The position numbers and the translations under genes were made by a program. The notes under the pieces are model-generated. The model made no database searches. It was not told the DNA's origin and saw nothing but the letters and a program-made list of their open reading frames with translations. Below are positions 55,142 to 63,935 of a DNA stretch of 64,000 bases, piece by piece. The stretch comes from Diploptera punctata (lineage: Eukaryota > Arthropoda > Insecta > Blattodea > Blaberidae). The stretch lies in contig JASPKZ010001233.1 in assembly GCA_030220185.1 (NCBI GenBank), forward strand, positions 1,604,001 to 1,668,000, written 5' to 3'. Numbering within the stretch: the first letter of the stretch is position 1; the number at the start of each line of letters is the position of its first letter.

Positions 55142-55650
55142 GTATAATACATATTATCGATAAAACCTAATCACCAAACAAAAAATTAAAAACCTTTAAA
55201 ATCATTGATGCATTTTGATAGCTAAGCTATCATTATCACGGCTGAGTATTGAATACTCATAAATTATTTATGGAAATTAACATTATGAGGTTTTCAAGTT
55301 AATTAATAAAAACTGAGTCTATCACACCTCATCTTTAGTGTTCTTCAAGCATGAAACTGTGGTTTCTGGAGGTATCCCTCCCATCTTCAGCCATATCCAT
55401 GTTTCAACTGTCGGTGGATATGGCTGAAGATGGGAGGGATGCCTCCAGGAACCACAGTTCCATGCTTGAAGAACATGAAATATGAGGTGAGATACAACTC
55501 AGTTTTTAGTAATAAATTGAATACTCAGTTAATAAATTAATGAATACTCAGTCTTGATAATAATATTAGCTTAGCTATTGAAATCCATCAACAACTTTTA
55601 AAGGTTTTTAATTTTTGTTTGGTGATTGGGTTTTATTGATAATACGTATA
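55142..55650. mobile_element. Large two-level inverted repeat downstream of a Graf exon
   Basis: Outer arms 55142-55290 and 55520-55650 (attatcgataaaacc, aaaaattaaaaacctttaaa, tagctaagctat and complements). Inner PLE-type hairpin 55310-55505 (cacacctcatctttagtgtt, catgaaactgtggtttctgg, aggtatccctcccatcttca and complements, ending aaatatgaggtgag). Confidence 0.8.
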
Positions 55651-55660
55651 CCATCATTTA

Positions 55661-57017
55661 TTATCATAACTAATGCCACAAGTGATTTCCAAATCATTAA
55701 TAATTTCACGAATCACAAAGTGATGAGTGAATTCGTCTAGAGGATTTGGAAATAAAGAGTGGCATTTGTTAGGACTATTTAACGATTAAAATTAACCTGT
55801 TTACTCAAACATCACTATTTAAATATAGTTACCAGTCACTATAATAAATTAGGAAATTTTTACATTATGAGGTTTTCTTAATAAGTTCTTATTAATAGTT
55901 GCCAGATTTAAAAATATTTATATATTTAATCTAAATGGCGATGTTTGAAAACAAATCAGAAATGTGAGGTTATGTATATTCACTGCAACTTAATCATATT
56001 ATTTATTGCAAATAGGATTACAATATTGTAAGAATGCACCCTAGTGGAGAAATAATGAAACACTTCAAACTGTATATTATAATCAACATTATAGGTTATT
56101 CATTTATTTTGTTAGTAAACAACTCAGGAATCTTCATATTTGAAGAGAAAAATTATATGCTCAGACCGGTACCCATGGTTCTCTAGACCAAGTGCTGTAC
56201 CAACTGAGCTACCGGAGCAAGTACTGATCTAAATGCAAATCTTTCTCTATATACGTTGTAATTCACGCCCACCAAATGCTATGAAGCCTTTGAGTCTATC
56301 TTTGCAAATGGTGGCTTCTTTATTAAGAAGACATATATTTGAGAATTATACATTACATATAAATGCCAGTACAGCTTTTTTTTATGTTTCTATTATTAAT
56401 TTCATACATCTCAATGATGGATAAATCATATTTGAAGAGAAAAATTATACGCTCAGACCAGGTCTTGAACCCGGGACCCTTGGTTCTCTAGACCAAGTGC
56501 TCTACCAACTGAGCTACCAGAGCAAGTATCGATCTAAATGCAAATCTTTCTCTATATACGTTAAAAGCAAAGGCTTCATAGCATTTGGTGGGTGGGAATT
56601 ACAATGTATATAGAGAAAGATTTGAGTTTAGATTGGTACTTGCTCCAGTAGCTCAGTTGATAGAGCACTTGGTCTAGAGAACCAAGGATCCCGGGTTCAA
56701 GTCCCGGTCTGAGCGTAGAATTTTTCTCTTCAAATATGATTTATCCTTCATTGAGATGTACGAAATTAATGATAAAAACATCGAACTCAGGAATCTGTTC
56801 ATTATTTGCTATATTCAGTGTATTTATTGGAGAAAAATAATGCTGTGACCTGTTCAGAATATTAAATAGGAGGAGCTTTCTTTATCACAAAAGCAGGAGA
56901 TGATAAAGAGAAATCGATAAAGATTGAGGTGAAACACGAATGTCATTGGTTGTAAAACAAAATTCATTGAAACGTGATTAGTCACTGACTACCATTTGGG
57001 GCATGAGTTAAATAGTC
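55661..57017 (-). repeat. Rep-H copy, antisense, split by a palindromic tRNA element
   Basis: Starts ttatcataactaatgccaca and ends gcatgagttaaatagtc. It is interrupted at 56134-56783 and carries an extra piece near 55835-55915 (ttacattatgaggttttctt). Confidence 0.75.
56134..56783 (+). mobile_element. Family F1 compound element (three tRNA-like units) with 13-bp TSD
   Basis: 650 bp between aactcaggaatct at 56121-56133 and 56784-56796. It holds two antisense tRNA-like units (56160-56220; 56455-56525) and one sense unit (56640-56715: ccagtagctcagttgataga, gggttcaagtcccgg). An inverted copy of the 3' tail (ttattaatttcatacatctc) lies between the two antisense units. Confidence 0.85.
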
Positions 57018-57266
57018 ACCAAGAAGACCTGTATATTAACATGTATATATTTGTCAAATACTTTTTAATTATCAATTGATAGAATATTATACATCAAGCC
57101 TTTATCTGTTTCCATTCATCAACATATCTTCTCCTATGATTTTGATCCTAATGTATGTCTCCTCATTGTTGTTGGATACCTATAGTAGAGATCTGTACCC
57201 ATACATCTCTACGTGGGTTAAGGGTGCTCCTTTGCAGGAGTTACTTAACCAAGCTAAATTATACTT

Positions 57267-57448
57267 TTTCAATGTTTTTATTATTCATTTCATACATCTC
57301 AATGATGGATAAATCAAATTTGAAGAGAAAAATTATATGCTCAGACTGGGGCCTTTGGCTTTCTAGGCCAATAATCTACCATATATTTTTTCTCTTCAAA
57401 TATTATTTATCCATCATTAAGATATATGAATATAATAAAAACATCAAA
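57267..57448. mobile_element. Family F1 palindrome, mostly lacking tRNA sequence
   Basis: Outer tails caatgtttttattattcatt and complement (aatataataaaaacatc), stems tttgaagagaaaaat / ttttttctcttcaaatat, and only part of one antisense tRNA-like unit (ggcctttggctttctaggcc). Confidence 0.7.
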
Positions 57449-58075
57449 AGAAGTCGTACTGGCTTTATAATGTAATGTAAAATTCCCAAATAAATGTCTT
57501 CTTGATGAAGAAGCCACCATTTGCAAGATAGAAGCAAAGGTTTCATAGCATTTGGTGTGTGGGAGTTAACAACATATATAAGAGAAACATTTGCATTTAG
57601 ATTGGAACTTGCTCAGACAGCTCAGTTGGTAGAATATTGGCCTAGAAAGCCAAAGGTCCTGGATTAAACCCCAGTCTCCGATTGAGGGTCTTTCCACTTT
57701 TTCAGCGGTTGCCCTTTTACCAGCCGGCTGCTGGCCCTTCACATCCACATGTGTCAATCACAGAGGTAGATGATCAACAGCCAGTGTAGGGGTAACATGT
57801 GGTTAGCATGTCGAGTCCCCCAGCCGTTATAGCTGGTTCCTCAACCTGGAGCCGCTACTTATTATAGCTACCCAATTGCCTCACGATGCTGGGTGGACAC
57901 CGGTCCCATACTGGCCGAAATACCATGAGAAAATTTCTTCCCCCATGGAGACTCGAACCAGCACAAGTCCCGTAGCTCTGCGCCAAGGCTTCCTACCTTA
58001 ACCGCTCGGCTATGGCACGGGACAAACCCCAGTCTGAGCATATAATTTTTCTCTTCAAATATGATTTATACTTAT
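57449..58075 (+). mobile_element. Family F1 sense half, interrupted by SINE S3
   Basis: gcttcatagcatttggtg-type body (gtttcatagcatttggtgtg), tRNA-like unit at 57610-57677, then the SINE, then the rest (cagtctgagcatataatttt, ctcttcaaatatgatttat). Confidence 0.75.
57678..58023 (-). mobile_element. tRNA-headed SINE, family S3, with 12-bp TSD
   Basis: Flanked by aaaccccagtct at 57666-57677 and 58024-58035, i.e. inserted into box B of an F1 element. On the - strand the head reads gtgccatagccgagcggtta (Leu/Ser tRNA-like box A) and box B ggttcgagtctcc. The body includes ggtagatgatcaacagccag and ccatactggccgaaa. Confidence 0.88.
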
Positions 58076-58560
58076 TTCCCTTCAGGCATCAATGAGTGAC
58101 AAGTGGTTTAGTCATCGCCTCAAAGAGATAACTAGTAGGCAACTAGGATGATTACATTTTGCTCACAGGTTTTAATTTAGTTTTGAAGTTTCTTTTAAGA
58201 GCTTCAAAATCTTCACACCCAGGACCAATGGCTTAAAATATCTCCTGTAAGAAAAATCCTAGACCACAAAGGCCTTTCCATAATAGAGGTAAAGCCAAAT
58301 AATATATGGCAAGCCAGAGAACTTCTTGGGCTGACACATTTGCACAGCTAGTGGGGAACAAATGGCAAGACAAACTAGAAATAGGGAAGTGGAGAAGAAA
58401 CTGACAAGGGAGCATTGAAATTGACATAGGGCCTTGAAACCTCCAGGGATATCAATGATGAACATCAGTGAATCTAAACAAATATAGAGTAATAATTATT
58501 CTCTAGGATTAGCTCACATAAAGAGTATACTTGAGCTACCCTGCCAGTGGGTAGGAAGTC
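58076..58560. other. Intronic sequence, unclassified
   Basis: GC content slightly raised at 58260-58450. 58095-58150 resembles 63950-63990 (ctagtaggc-aa-taggatgatta). No coding similarity recognised. Confidence 0.4.
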
Positions 58561-58563
58561 TTA

Positions 58564-59107
58564 GGGCCGCATGCAAATATATTAGTCTATGGTGAGCTGA
58601 GTTTTCTGTGAGAACGTGCAAAGTTCGAATTAGCGAGTCGCTGACTGGTCATGCATGAAAGTAGTTTTTTTCGTAATATTGGCAAGAAATTACCCAGAAT
58701 TCTCAACGATAAAGCCACTTCTGTTATTTTCGTCTGCTAGAGGAATGCATTTACGCTTGCGTCCTACAAATAAAACCGTATACGACAATGTCTGTGTCAC
58801 GCGATATTATGCCGATTCTCCTGTTCTTCCATTTGAATTCTTTGGTAGACTCTATCAAATTCCTGCATGATCGAAGTCTTCAAGGTCCAACATCTTCGAT
58901 AAAGCAGCAAGGTTTCAAAGTACATCGGTTCCCATCGGTTGCTCACGATTCGTTCTCTGCAAAGTCACCTTGCCAGGTAGCTTAGGAAATTTGACAATTA
59001 TTATCACATGAACAGATTTTTGAGTAAGCAAAAACGTCTTTGGATGCAACTTTCTCAGCAGAGTACAAGCTGAGAACGACTTTTATGGTCTAATGCATTC
59101 ATAGTCC
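58564..59107 (-). mobile_element. PIF/Harbinger-like element, second copy
   Basis: Starts gggccgcatgcaaat after TTA (58561-58563) and ends gtctaatgcattcatagtcc before TAA (59108-59110). The interior matches 53891-54497 (gcaagaaattacccagaatt, gccgattctcctgttcttcc, gaattctttggtagactcta) with deletions. Confidence 0.7.
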
Positions 59108-59574
59108 TAAGGAATAATTAGGCTGAATTCTAAATAGAATCAGAATAGTGCTGTAATAACGACTCAAGTTTAGAATATCTTGACCTATGATTTTCCATAC
59201 TACATCCATGTAATACTGTTGCTCTTCATACTTTTTCTGTCTCTACTAACATTTCATACTATTTTAAACATTTTGCAATGATACTACTTAATAACATTTT
59301 TGTTTTTACAATTATTAAATATTTATCTACATATGCAAATTATCACATTTATCTCAAATTATTATTTTTTTAAAGTTCTATACATTTGTTATGCACATGT
59401 GCAAACTCATAAAGAAACTTCCAGTAGATGGAAGAGATATCTGTGAAATCGGAATGATCAACAATCAAAAATATATTTTAAGGAATGGATCTTCACTCGC
59501 TTAATTTTATTAGGTTCCGATAAGACAAGTTAGTGTACATCAGATTAGTTTACACTTCATTAAATAATATATAC

Positions 59575-59830
59575 ATACATAGTGTTGTGCCCAAGAGCAG
59601 ATCTTTCACTGCAAACTCAGCATTTTCCACTCTTTCCTTAACTCAGTCTTCCTTTTTGTATCTGCATAAGAACCACTTATTTTAATATTGTCTACCATCT
59701 GATGTCTTTTTCTGTCTCTAACCTTCTTTCTGTTGACCATTCCTTCTAGGGCATCCGTCAGCAGGCAGTTTCTTCTAAGCCAGTGGCCAATCCAATTTCT
59801 TTTCCTCTTCTTTATAAGTTCCTTCACCCA
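59575..59830 (-). pseudogene. LINE 3' end (LINE-D), antisense
   Basis: The - strand reads KELIKKRKRNWIGHWLRRNC, LLTDALEGMVNRKKV and SYADTKRKTELRKEW, a LINE C-terminus. The 3' end (gcccaagagcagatctttca on the + strand) resembles the end of SINE S2, with a TACATACATA tail. Confidence 0.75.
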
Positions 59831-60182
59831 CTCTGTCTAGCATATCTTTATTTTTTATTTTGTCGGTCCATTTTTTTATGCTCCATTAAATAATGTACAT
59901 GTAATTTATTTTGTTAGGTTAGGAAGGGGGAAGTTGATTTACATCCATTTCTTATAAACATGTTTGGGAATTTATTGCGGAGATTGGTCACATCAATTTC
60001 ACACATATGCCCACCATCTAGCAGAAGTTGCTTTAAGCATTCGCGCATGCGCACTATGATTCTGTAGAACTCAAATTTATTGGTTGAGGTAATCTAAACT
60101 TTTTCCATAATAACTTCCCAATTCTTTTAGTTGTTTTCTATTAAATCCAATAGACATTCAGATTTTGTTGATTTGTTTACAG

Positions 60183-60288
60183 AACAAGAAACAAGACAGA
60201 TAAGAGTGAATGATGTACACACTCTAGTACATAGGCTTCCACAGCAAAACCGAGAAATGCTCGACATAATTATTAAACATTTAAAAAA
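60183..60288 (+). CDS. Graf: Graf exon (last in window): RhoGAP middle helices
   Basis: 106 nt, acceptor atttgtttacag, donor gtaagt. With the carried base it encodes KQETRQIRVNDVHTLVHRLP then QQNREMLDIIIKHLKK, matching human VSEIHSLVHRLPEKNRQML. It exits in phase 2. The following GAP exon, carrying the conserved V-NLG-(V/C)-FGPTLLRP block, is not seen before the window ends, so the protein continues beyond 64000. Confidence 0.93.
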
Positions 60289-60564
60289 GTAAGTAAATAC
60301 TTAATATAAAATTAATAGAAATCCACACTCTGAGATATTTTATCAAATATATTGAATTATATCTTTACAACTCACCTCATGTGGCAGACAATAAATTTAA
60401 AAAAAGCATTTATCTCAGACTTGCAAATAAATTAATTCAATATAAGCAAATTAATAAAAATAAACAAAACAGAAAAAAATAGATGTAGATAAAAAAAATC
60501 TGGAATTTACAAGATAAAGATAGGGGAATAAATAAGGTGAGTATTAATGAAAATGCTTTAACAT

Positions 60565-61165
60565 CTCATCTCATAAAGTTGTATGTCTTCACAATACCAG
60601 TTTCAAAAATATAATTTTACTTTCATCTTCAGTCAAACTCCAACTGTCAAAATTTTGCCGTTAACACCATCTTCTGAACTGCCATCTGGTGTTGATTTTA
60701 TTAACTTGGAGGTCAAATTATTCTCGTCGGGAATATCAAAATTCATGGCTTTATATTTATTCTTCTGAATGTATATCTTTTCCCAAACTGTTAATTCCAA
60801 AGGTTTCTCTAAATGTTTTGAAAGTTTAGTTTCTCTCTAATTTTGTGATTCTCTAGTAAACTATGAGCTGGAATTGCCGATTTTTCAATTTCATATTTCT
60901 AAAGTGTTCTTTTGTACGAGTTTCTAAATTCCTTATAGTTTTTCCTATATATACTTTCTTGCAGTCATTGCAACAAATTTCACAAATTCCAGATTTTTTA
61001 CTATCAGGGATATTAACTTTTTATTAGTTATTAGTAGATTATCCGGACTAAATTTGTTAATCGGTGCTAATGTAATATTGAATTTGTTAATTTTTTTTTT
61101 TAATTTTCTGTGTGTTCAAGGATGGTAAGTAATTTTCTTGAATTGTTTCTTTTCTTTTGAATCAG
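60565..61165 (-). pseudogene. Penelope-like GIY-YIG endonuclease and C-terminus, antisense
   Basis: The - strand reads GICEICCNDCKKVYIGKTIR (GIY-YIG as GIC...YIG with Cys pairs), NLETRTKEHFRNMKL, EKPLELTVWEKIYIQK and MNFDIPDENN, ending at a ctcatctcataaagtt border. Stops interrupt it; RT is absent. It starts about 280 bp after the last Graf exon, in opposite orientation. Confidence 0.82.
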
Positions 61166-61174
61166 GTTGCATCT

Positions 61175-61340
61175 TACCTCATAAAAGTTGAGTTCTTTTA
61201 GAACATGTTTCAAAGCATTTGTGTTTTAATTTGAGCTTGTCCAGACAATCCTTAAAGAACTCAACTTTTTATGAGGTAAGATGCAACAGACTCACCTTAT
61301 TTATTAAGAAGAACCTCATAATGTCACTTCATATTGTAAT
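61175..61340. mobile_element. PLE-type hairpin element
   Basis: Arms catcttacctcataaaagtt, gagttcttt and complement (aaagaactcaactttttatg, aggtaagatgcaac), tail agaacctcataatgtcactt. Same family as 16811-17060. Confidence 0.78.
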
Positions 61341-61350
61341 TTTATAATAT

Positions 61351-61686
61351 TCCTCCATGTTGCAACGTACTTAGAAAGCCCTTGGCCTACCAGCCGGTTG
61401 CTGGCCTCATATCTACATGTGCTAATCATGGAGGTAGATGATCATTCAGCCAGTGTAGGGGTGACATGTGATCAGCATGCCGGGTTCCCCAGCCATTATA
61501 GCTAAGTTTTCTCAACCTGGAGCTGCTACTTATTGTAGCTACCCAAATTCTTCATGCTGCTGGGTGGGCACTGGTCCCATACTGGCCGAAGTTCCATGAG
61601 AAAATTTCTTCCCCCATAGGAACTTGAACCAGCGCAAGTCCTGTAGCTCTGTGCCAAGGTATCTTGCCATAACCACTCAGCTACAG
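61351..61686 (-). mobile_element. tRNA-headed SINE, family S3, with 10-bp TSD
   Basis: tttataatat occurs at 61341-61350 and 61687-61696. The body matches 57678-58023 (ggtagatgatcattcagcca, ccatactggccgaagttcc, gaacttgaaccagcgcaagt). It appears inserted within the YIG part of the following PLE fragment. Confidence 0.75.
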
Positions 61687-61691
61687 TTTAT

Positions 61692-62085
61692 AATATAGGG
61701 AAAGCTAAAAGAAATCTGAGCACTGGAATGAAAGAACGCCTTAGAAATATCAAATACGGAGAAACATAAAAATCTGTGGTAATTGCTTATGTCTGGTCAA
61801 AAAAAAAAACTTACATTGAGAAGTCAAAATTGAAAAGACCATCAGAACTCACATTCTGGGAGAATATTTACATTCAGAAAAAAGAGAGACAAGCTAAGGA
61901 ATTTTGAAATTCCTGGGGAAAATGATTTGATCATGAGGTTTGTCTATCCAACATCAGATGGAAGGGATGTGCAGAACATCCAATGGACATCTGACAATAG
62001 ACTGTTGGCTGAAGATAAAAGGAAATTTTCCTTTGAAACTGGTTCTAAGAAAATAGTTTATATGTACTGAGGTAAAAGATGTAAT
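61692..62085 (+). pseudogene. Penelope-like GIY-YIG C-terminal fragment
   Basis: Reads IGKAKRNLSTGMKERLRNIK, then KRPSELTFWENIYIQKKER with a stop between, and in a shifted frame the NFEIPGEN-like region; ends ctgaggtaaaagatg. Confidence 0.75.
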
Positions 62086-62279
62086 TTAATTTATTTAAGT
62101 AGATGCTTTCAAATTATTGTTACTTTGATCTCTATGTATGTGTATTATGTTAAATCTAAATTAATATAAAAACTTGATTAAAAAACTCAAAATATTACTT
62201 ACTAAAATTAACCGTTAATATAAACATTATATGGAAATTAATATGCACATCCAAGCCATTTGTATTAAATAGTTAATAC

Positions 62280-62680
62280 AATTAAAGAGGAAAATATTTA
62301 TAAAACACTGGCCAGACCCATATTATGTTACGGCAGTAAGGCCTGGACAATTCGCAGTGTAGATGAACAAAGACTAACTGTGGCAGAAATGAAATTTATG
62401 AGACATACTGTGGGCTATTCAAGGACAGACCATAAAAGGAATTCTGAGATTCTCAAAGAATTACACACAGAATCAGTCAAGGAATATGTACAAAAATACA
62501 GAAACAACTGGAAATCTCACGTATGAAGAATGAGCAGAACAAGAATATCACGTTAGATCTTAAATTACCAGCCACCAGGCAAGAGAACTTTGGGCAGACC
62601 CTTCAAACGTTGGATTGAGACCGTAACAGACCATTAGGTCTATCACATGAAAGGAAGAAGAAGAAGAAAGAGGAAAATTT
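62280..62680 (+). pseudogene. LINE C-terminal fragment (LINE-E) with GAAGAAG tail
   Basis: Reads NIYKTLARPILCYGSKAWTI, RLTVAEMKFMRHTVGYSRTD, LKELHTESVKEYVQKYRNNW, and after a stop GKRTLGRPFKRWIE; ends gaaggaagaagaagaagaaa. Confidence 0.75.
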
Positions 62681-62769
62681 CTCCCTGAATTGGGATTTGA
62701 ACTTTAGTTGTGTTAACTATTGCTTTCAGATAGCTTGTCTGTGTGTATTAATTTCTGTACTATGTAATT

Positions 62770-63345
62770 AAGCATAGGCTCAATTCTGGAAATGCGTGAT
62801 ATTATGCATTGCAGAGACTTTTGATGTCCCAACTCCTTTCAAAATACGTTAAACTGAAAATATATAAGACTATTATTCTACCAGTTATATTATATGGGTG
62901 CGAAACATGGACTCTTACTTTAAGGGAGGAAAGGAGATTACAAGTATTTGAGAATAAAGTACTTAGGAAAATTTTTGGACCAAAGAGAGGTGAACAGACA
63001 GGTGAATGGAGAAGACTACATAACAATGAATTACATGGTCTTTATAAGAAGCCAGATATAATAAGAACAGTTAAATCTCGTAGACTGCGATGGGCAGGAC
63101 ATGTTGCACATATGGGGAATGAAAGATGTGCATGGAAGCTTCTTGTAGGAAAGCCAGAGGGAAAATGCCCAGTTGGTAGACCAAGAATGAGGTGGGAGAA
63201 TAACATTAACTGTGATTTGAGGGAAGTAGATTATACAGGAAGTTATTGGAAAGCATTAGCTCAGGATAGGGATGTATGGAGAGCTTATGTCCATGTGGCC
63301 ATGAACCTACGGGTTCGATAGTGCCAGTGAGTAAGTAAGTAAGTA
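62770..63345 (+). pseudogene. LINE-A 5'-truncated copy
   Basis: ORF 62809-63321 (170 codons): LLSKYVKLKIYKTIILPVIL, YGCETWTLTLREERRLQVFE, LRWAGHVAHMGNERCAWKLL, VDYTGSYWKALAQDRDVW and a terminal MNLRVR. 3' end gggttcgatagtgccagtga and gtaagtaagtaag tail. About 95% like 38690-39455 by eye. Confidence 0.85.
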
Positions 63346-63483
63346 CTATGTTCAATATTAGCATATATCTATCTATCTGTCTGTCTACAATGGCATATCA
63401 GCCCAATGTTAGGCCTTTAGCATCTCCTTTGTTAGGAGTTAGTTAGGAGTTAGTAGATCAATATTTACTTAAGTAAAATTGTG

Positions 63484-63715
63484 TCACCTCACCTCATATT
63501 CTTCTTCTTAGTCCAGTTTCGGGATCTTATTTGGTTCCATCCTCAGTACTTTCACAATCATTGTTATGTTGTCTTGAAGAGCCACCTCTTGCTCGCACTG
63601 TTGGTAGACTGAGGGACCTCGAAAACAGTTCATTTTCCCAGGAATTTCAAAGTTAATTAAATTCTCCTTTTTGTTTTTTTTAAATGTAGATTTTTTTTTT
63701 TCCAAAACCATGAGC
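63484..63715 (-). pseudogene. Penelope-like 3' end, antisense
   Basis: The - strand frame 63711-63508: MVLEKKKSTFKKNKKENLIN, NFEIPGKMNCFRGPSVYQQ, then the terminal aagaatatgaggtgaggtgac border (complement at 63484). Confidence 0.75.
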
Positions 63716-63747
63716 TCTTTACTAGATCAAGTTAATTTAGTTATGCT

Positions 63748-63935
63748 TCGATGTTTTTATTATTCATTTCATACATCTCAATGATGGATAAATCATATTT
63801 GAAAATAAAAATTATACGCTCAGATTGGGGCTTGAACCCAGGACCTTTGGTTATCTAGGCCAATTACTCTATCGACTGAGCTACCTGAGCAAGTTCCAAT
63901 CTAAATGCAAATTTTTCCTTTATATACAAATGTCA
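63748..63935 (-). mobile_element. Family F1 element, antisense half
   Basis: cgatgtttttattattcatt, tacatctcaatgatggataa, aattatacgctcagattggg, cttgaacccaggacctttgg, ctatcgactgagctacctga. Confidence 0.75.

Larger units (their letters stand above)
13948..60288 (+). other. Graf: Graf-type RhoGAP gene, internal portion spanning ten coding exons
   Basis: Ten exon segments on the + strand join in phase into one open frame of about 356 codons. Their order and wording match the GRAF family (ARHGAP26/10/42; BAR-PH-RhoGAP-SH3), cytoplasmic proteins that bind curved membrane through BAR-PH and stimulate GTP hydrolysis by Rho-family GTPases. Exons (start-end): 13948-14058, 23861-23965, 28066-28140, 30599-30668, 34496-34593, 36106-36200, 39799-39880, 49728-49830, 54886-55110, 60183-60288. 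The N-terminal BAR exons were not found in the first 13.9 kb, and the end of the GAP domain and any SH3 were not found after 60288, so the gene is open at both ends of the window. Introns run from 1.5 kb to 9.8 kb and are filled with transposable elements. Gene identity is recognised from family knowledge; intron borders are read directly from the sequence. Confidence 0.92.
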
